Shown here: one piece after another, positions 12,489 to 13,594 of the stretch
Numbering within the stretch: the first letter of the stretch is position 1
How the letters are laid out: each line of letters opens with the position of its first letter
Assembly: GCA_947589165.1 (NCBI GenBank)
Contig: CANQCH010000015.1
Coordinates: 1 to 13,594, forward strand
DNA from: an uncultured Bacilli bacterium
GTDB taxonomy: Bacteria > Bacillota_I > Bacilli_A > RF39 > UBA660
Reading direction: 5' to 3'
Length of the DNA: 13,594 nt
Made by a program: the position numbers and the translations under genes
Notes under the pieces: model-generated
Databases searched by the model: none
What the model saw: only the letters and a program-made list of their open reading frames with translations
Told to the model about the DNA's origin: nothing

Positions 12489-13594
12489 ATGACAAAAAAG
12501 TTTAATTTAATGATTTCATATTTATTATTTATATTATTAATAGTTGCTTTAGGAATAATTAGTTATTTATTGACTGTAATAGATGAAAAAAATATTTTGT
12601 TAAATAAATATACTGTTCAAGATAAAACTTTACTTAGTATGATGATAGAAAATGAAAATGGGGAATATGAAGAAAGTAAAAATAATGAATGGCCAGGCGA
12701 AAGATACATTTTAAATAAAGATAGAAGTGGTTGTGAAAATGGGGGCACATTAGAATATCAAGATAACAATGTTTATGTTAAAGCCAGTAGTTCGGATCGT
12801 TGTTATGTTTATTTTGCAATTGATAATTTTGAAAATAGATGCGCTTTAAATTATGAAGAAAGTCTTGCTTGTGATTTAATTGAAAATAAAGATAATAGTT
12901 TAATTTATCATGATGGCAAAGCTGATTATGAGAATATGCCCAATAGTAATTTAGAAGCTGATGATTTATCCTATCGCTTTGTGGGAGAAAATCCCAATAA
13001 TTATGTTTGCTTTGGCGGTGATTGCTCAAATGAAGGAACAGATCCAAATTATAAGAACTTATATCGAATCATAGGCTTATTTAAAAATGAAGATGATACA
13101 AGTGAAGATTATGAAAAATATGAAGCCAAAATAATCAAAGCTGATGCGGCAACTGCAACTGATTTAGGAGATTCCACCTATCAAGGAAGTTCTTATTATG
13201 GGACATATTATGAAAATGATGGTAGTCAAAATACACAAAATTATAAAGGAAAACTTAAGAATTATGGATATTACTACTGGAACAATACAGATAGTAGTCA
13301 TGCGGTATATGGTAATAATAATAACGTAAATATGTGGAAAGATAGTAACTTAAATACAAGAAATTTAAATGAAAAATTTTATAATGCCATAGATCCGACA
13401 TATCAAAACATGGTAGTAGAACATAAATGGCAAGTAGGAGGATATTCAGATACTGGTGACGCCAGAGCAGTTTATGATTACGAACTAGGCAATTATAAAT
13501 TAACAGAATCAAGTAATAATTGCTATACGCAAGGAAATATTGTAAATACAAGGCAATGTAATGGAAATAATGACTTAACATATAGTGCTAATGT
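12489..13594 (+). CDS. Large membrane-anchored surface protein, lineage-specific module (partial, cut by window edge)
   Basis: From ATG 12489 (AGAGG at 12476-12480) the frame stays open for 368 codons to the edge. Residues 7-30 are a hydrophobic N-terminal anchor; no prepilin Gly-Phe-Thr-x5-Glu motif is present. The exported part is rich in Asn, Tyr, Asp and Ser with eight cysteines (82, 105, 118, 128, 174, 179, 345, 357), some close enough to pair. Two stretches look modular: CENGG...DRCYVYF (82-109) and NYVCFGGDC...LYRIIGLF (171-198), the latter followed by IIKAD, YYYWNN, WKDSNLNTRNLNEKFYN and WQVGG. From memory these recur in large surface or pilin-like proteins of uncultured gut Firmicutes; no function is established. 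Threonine codons (mostly ACA) differ from upstream genes. It follows a traffic ATPase gene but has its own promoter. Identity as a surface protein is inferred. Confidence 0.7.
   Translation, partial: MTKKFNLMISYLLFILLIVALGIISYLLTVIDEKNILLNKYTVQDKTLLSMMIENENGEYEESKNNEWPGERYILNKDRSGCENGGTLEYQDNNVYVKASSSDRCYVYFAIDNFENRCALNYEESLACDLIENKDNSLIYHDGKADYENMPNSNLEADDLSYRFVGENPNNYVCFGGDCSNEGTDPNYKNLYRIIGLFKNEDDTSEDYEKYEAKIIKADAATATDLGDSTYQGSSYYGTYYENDGSQNTQNYKGKLKNYGYYYWNNTDSSHAVYGNNNNVNMWKDSNLNTRNLNEKFYNAIDPTYQNMVVEHKWQVGGYSDTGDARAVYDYELGNYKLTESSNNCYTQGNIVNTRQCNGNNDLTYSAN

Noticed and set aside
12489..12580. The surface protein as a type IV prepilin, given the GspE/PilB-type neighbour
   Set aside because: The N-terminal segment lacks the Gly-Phe-Thr-Leu-x-Glu prepilin signature; Phe5-Asn6 before the hydrophobic run is not a peptidase IV site.
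12778..13047. Minus-strand open frame within the surface-protein gene
   Set aside because: Its product is a low-complexity Asn/His/Leu/Tyr-rich string lying opposite a long plus-strand gene with a promoter and ribosome binding site.
13255..13581. Minus-strand open frame rich in Tyr and Leu
   Set aside because: Opposite the same surface-protein gene; the composition is what the complement of Asn-rich coding sequence gives. No ribosome binding site or recognisable domain.

Overview
The window comes from an AT-rich, low-GC Gram-positive bacterium, most likely an uncultured Firmicutes/Bacilli lineage near the Mollicutes or Erysipelotrichia. The signs are A/T-rich codons, strong AGGAGG-type ribosome binding sites, sigma-A promoters with extended -10 boxes, an archaeal-type prolyl-tRNA synthetase without an editing domain, and a surface-protein module that I associate from memory with uncultured gut Firmicutes. 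Cell-wall genes (ftsW, a GH25 muramidase) argue against a wall-less organism. UGA is used as a stop: nusB ends in an ATGA overlap with the next gene and Trp is always TGG in the genes I read, so the standard bacterial code applies. The genus cannot be named from the sequence alone.

Layout. On the minus strand at the left are the N-terminal part of an ABC exporter (cut by the window edge) and a GT4 glycosyltransferase resembling diacylglycerol glucosyltransferases. Divergent from them is a plus-strand pair: an RlmD/RlmCD-type 23S rRNA methyltransferase and a DUF975-type membrane protein broken by one in-frame TAA. Converging on that pair is ftsW on the minus strand. Divergent from ftsW are an unrecognised coiled-coil membrane protein and a membrane-anchored GH25 lysozyme with an Ig-like region. 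Next is a tightly packed operon: nusB, a HipA-fold kinase-like gene, xseA, xseB and proS, ended by a good terminator. A GspE/PilB-type ATPase follows with its own promoter and terminator. Last is the start of a large cysteine-containing, membrane-anchored surface protein that runs off the right edge.

How the genes fit together. The left and middle parts are housekeeping: membrane glycolipid synthesis, rRNA modification, septal peptidoglycan synthesis and remodelling, transcription antitermination, exonuclease VII and tRNA charging. The right end looks like a surface or secretion locus: a traffic ATPase next to a lineage-specific surface protein. There is no gene-free stretch longer than 120 bases and no RNA gene, CRISPR array or insertion sequence that I can see.

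The most interesting feature is the promoter of the surface-protein gene. A run of 16 T residues fills nearly all of a 17-base spacer between a TTGACT -35 box and a TAAAAT -10 box. That is the architecture of slippage-driven phase-variable promoters, and the -35 box lies inside the terminator hairpin of the upstream ATPase gene. Other points of note are the kinase-like gene inside the nusB-xseAB operon and the nonsense-interrupted DUF975 gene.
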